In this document: one piece after another, positions 62,431 to 64,000 of the stretch | How the letters are laid out: the number at the start of each line of letters is the position of its first letter | How positions within the stretch are numbered: the first letter of the stretch is position 1 | Source of the DNA: Sinonovacula constricta | Lineage: Eukaryota; Mollusca; Bivalvia; Cardiida; Solecurtidae | Direction: 5' to 3' | Length of the DNA stretch: 64,000 bases | NCBI GenBank assembly: GCA_007844125.1 | Contig: CM017564.1 | Span: forward strand, 15,549,430 to 15,613,429 | Program-made: the position numbers and the translations under genes | Notes under the pieces: generated by a model | What the model was told of the DNA's origin: nothing | The model's database searches: none | What the model saw: the letters and a program-made list of their open reading frames with translations, nothing else

Positions 62431-62476
62431 ACTTCGCAGACATCTTCAACGAGAAACTCAGGACCTCTGACGTACC

Positions 62477-62692
62477 TCATTGCTCTGAAAAGTAAGAATT
62501 TTTCATTTGGCATACTCGGTGTTGCCATCTGAAGCATGACTCGCACCGCAAAGCTTGCTGTCGTTGCCTAACATTAGCTGCGCACCTTATACATGGGTAG
62601 TCCATATTGACTGACCTTATGAGCCTGGCTCCAAGATTAAATAGGTAAGGTGGACTTGTGTTTGCATACACTCGTGAACATCGAGCATTCAT
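62477..62692 (-). pseudogene. Zinc-finger fragment (PHD-like, CxxC...CxxC...HxxC)
   Basis: A minus-strand frame encodes YPCIRCAANVRQRQQALRCE and SCFRWQHRVCQ, with Cys/His spacing C-x2-C, C-x2-C, H-x2-C. It stops soon after. I recall similar N-terminal fingers in mollusc proteins with FLYWCH or MULE-type domains, but none follow here. It lies in DNA present only in copy B (about 62431-63165), so it probably arrived with that insertion. It may be an isolated exon; no donor site was verified. Confidence 0.45.
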
Positions 62693-63480
62693 TAATACAT
62701 ATTAATGATGTCGACGGTCTTTGATTTCAGACATCAATAATTTTAATAAGTGCTACCGGTAATTGCAAAGTTACGACAAACATCAAACAAGTATTTCTTT
62801 CTCATTCTTTCTTCAAACAAGACTGTCGGTCTTTAATTACGACTTTAAATAATGCTAATAAGCGCTAATTAGCGAAAAACATATTTCCTTTTTATTTATT
62901 TATTTTTTTCAAAATAATGGCAAACATGAACATAACGACAAATTAGCATTGAACATTTATTGAATAAATTACTAAAAACAAATTCATTTCATTGTTCAAT
63001 AAAAATATTACTAAAACATTGTTAATAGTAATTTAAGCATTAGCTTTGGAAAAGAAAATCGTTCAAAAAGTTTCATTGATATTTTCTTCTATATTTGTAT
63101 ATGTGGTACGAAGTCTCCAGGAAAGTGGCACGAGATCGTAGTGGTACGAAGTCACCCTAATTCCCTTTTAAATATAGTAATATGTGAATATAAGTTACGT
63201 AAAGGGAATAAGTTCATCACATATTCATGCATTCAATTACGATCTAGCATGGTTTGTCCGGTTCGGCCGCCGGCCGTGGCCCGAGAGGCTTGAGCTTGGG
63301 TCGGACGCGAAATCAGGAGGACTTGTCTCCATACAACCTCTTATCATAGTCTATGCATACTTATATATTAACTGTATTATTTGGGTGCCAAGTTCACCCC
63401 ATACCTATGTAGTATATTTGTTTTCATTGAAATGTTAACTGCTTTTCTTTTAAATTAAAATTAATTAATTTTAAATTAAA
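62693..63480. other. B-specific insertion tail and duplicated flank
   Basis: AT-rich to about 63165, then collinear with 44560-44645 and 45628-45700 of copy A, including the empty ATCTAGCA site. No gene. Confidence 0.45.
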
Positions 63481-63725
63481 GCCCTTTTAGCAACATGCTG
63501 GGCTACTCGGCCCGCCACATTGCCTCTCCATGCAGTTTGTAAGTAAGGGCAGATGGAAATTGGTAGAGATTCTCTCGCATAGACTGGAAAACCAAAACAT
63601 ACTCGCACAAGAATCCATTCTTCACAATTCTCAACAGACTTTGGTCCATGGCACAACTCCCAACCTACCTCTTCCAGCGGCGGCATCAGGTTGCCCACAG
63701 TGTCGAACATTGGCTGTCACATATA
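63481..63725 (-). repeat. Conserved dispersed repeat, copy B, with open frame
   Basis: The minus strand keeps a frame across the repeat: FDTVGNLMPPLEEVGWELCH, GPKSVENCEEWILVRVCFG, FPVYARESLPISICPYLQTA. Codon-like appearance and similarity among three copies suggest descent from coding or structured sequence, but no known domain is recognised. The same sequence in copy A has a stop. Confidence 0.5.
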
Positions 63726-64000
63726 CCGGTAAATATATACCATAAAGCAAAGCCAAACTTACCTCAGTAGTGTATTTGTTCTAGTTGTAGATGTAAAGAT
63801 AGCGAACATAGCAATTTGGGTTTTCTTTTTAAGCATTTTATACACAATAAAACGAGAGCAAATGAACCCACAACTGTGGGGCTTAATTACCCGAACGAAA
63901 TATATAACTAAGAAACAACTAATACCCTGAAATCATCCTAAATCCGACATTTCTGGTAAGAATATAATCCAAAACACAACAGATTGTTTGCAACTTTGCT

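Larger units (their letters stand above)
53560..64000. repeat. Segmental duplication, copy B
   Basis: Collinear with copy A from ATATAGACGTGTATTTTGTA onward and still matching at the window's right edge (AATCCAAAACACAACAGATT). It differs by B-specific insertions at about 55304-57290 and 62431-63165, a much shorter satellite array, and lack of the two A-specific elements. Confidence 0.85.

Overview
The window is animal nuclear DNA: AT-rich, intron-containing, crowded with transposon remnants and satellites, and without bacterial-style genes. Several dispersed repeats (the AACAAGAGG... / GCTCACCTGAGC family, a TATCCCCCGC-ended family and a tRNA-headed SINE) look like ones I remember from bivalve molluscs. 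A bivalve is therefore my best guess, but it rests on memory and not on a search.

Layout. 0-1.3 kb: a dead Tc1-type transposase. 1.3-6.7 kb: sparse DNA with small inverted-repeat elements, a (CAA)n run, a C-rich run and a tRNA-like SINE head. 6.7-10.3 kb: a nearly complete CR1-like LINE on the minus strand, with a signal-peptide-like start, a 2A-like ribosome-skipping motif, a PHD-like finger, an APE-type endonuclease and a reverse transcriptase, interrupted by one in-frame stop. 11-13 kb: SSR, TTAA-ended MITE and SINE. 14.1-20.0 kb: a four-exon minus-strand gene of an uncharacterised transposase-like family. All its introns are phase 0 with good splice sites, but the big exon has three single-base frame breaks. 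20-25.8 kb: intergenic DNA with a GA-rich tract and another MITE.

The rest is dominated by a large segmental duplication. Copy A (about 25.8-46.2 kb) and copy B (53.56 kb to the window end) each begin with the terminal exon of an NHL-type beta-propeller protein. Each continues through shared non-coding DNA into an array of one 31-bp satellite (about 13.7 kb in A, 1.9 kb in B) and then a shared right flank. Comparing A with B exposes dated insertions. One is a 974-bp TIR element with an 8-bp target duplication (A only). Another is a 794-bp element with 145-bp direct terminal repeats (A only). Two further insertions are found only in B. Between the copies lie two arrays of a 56/57-bp satellite in opposite orientation, other minisatellites, a roughly 750-bp CAT-repeat tract and a 100-N assembly gap.

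No complete intact host gene is visible. The coding content is one gene with frame breaks, two paralogous terminal exons, a LINE, a Tc1 relic and small fragments. The most unusual items are the LINE N terminus, the covarying three-helix tRNA-like fold shared by two SINE copies, the duplicated 31-bp satellite with its nested higher-order structure, and the TIR element built from GATGTTTCGCTACC blocks.
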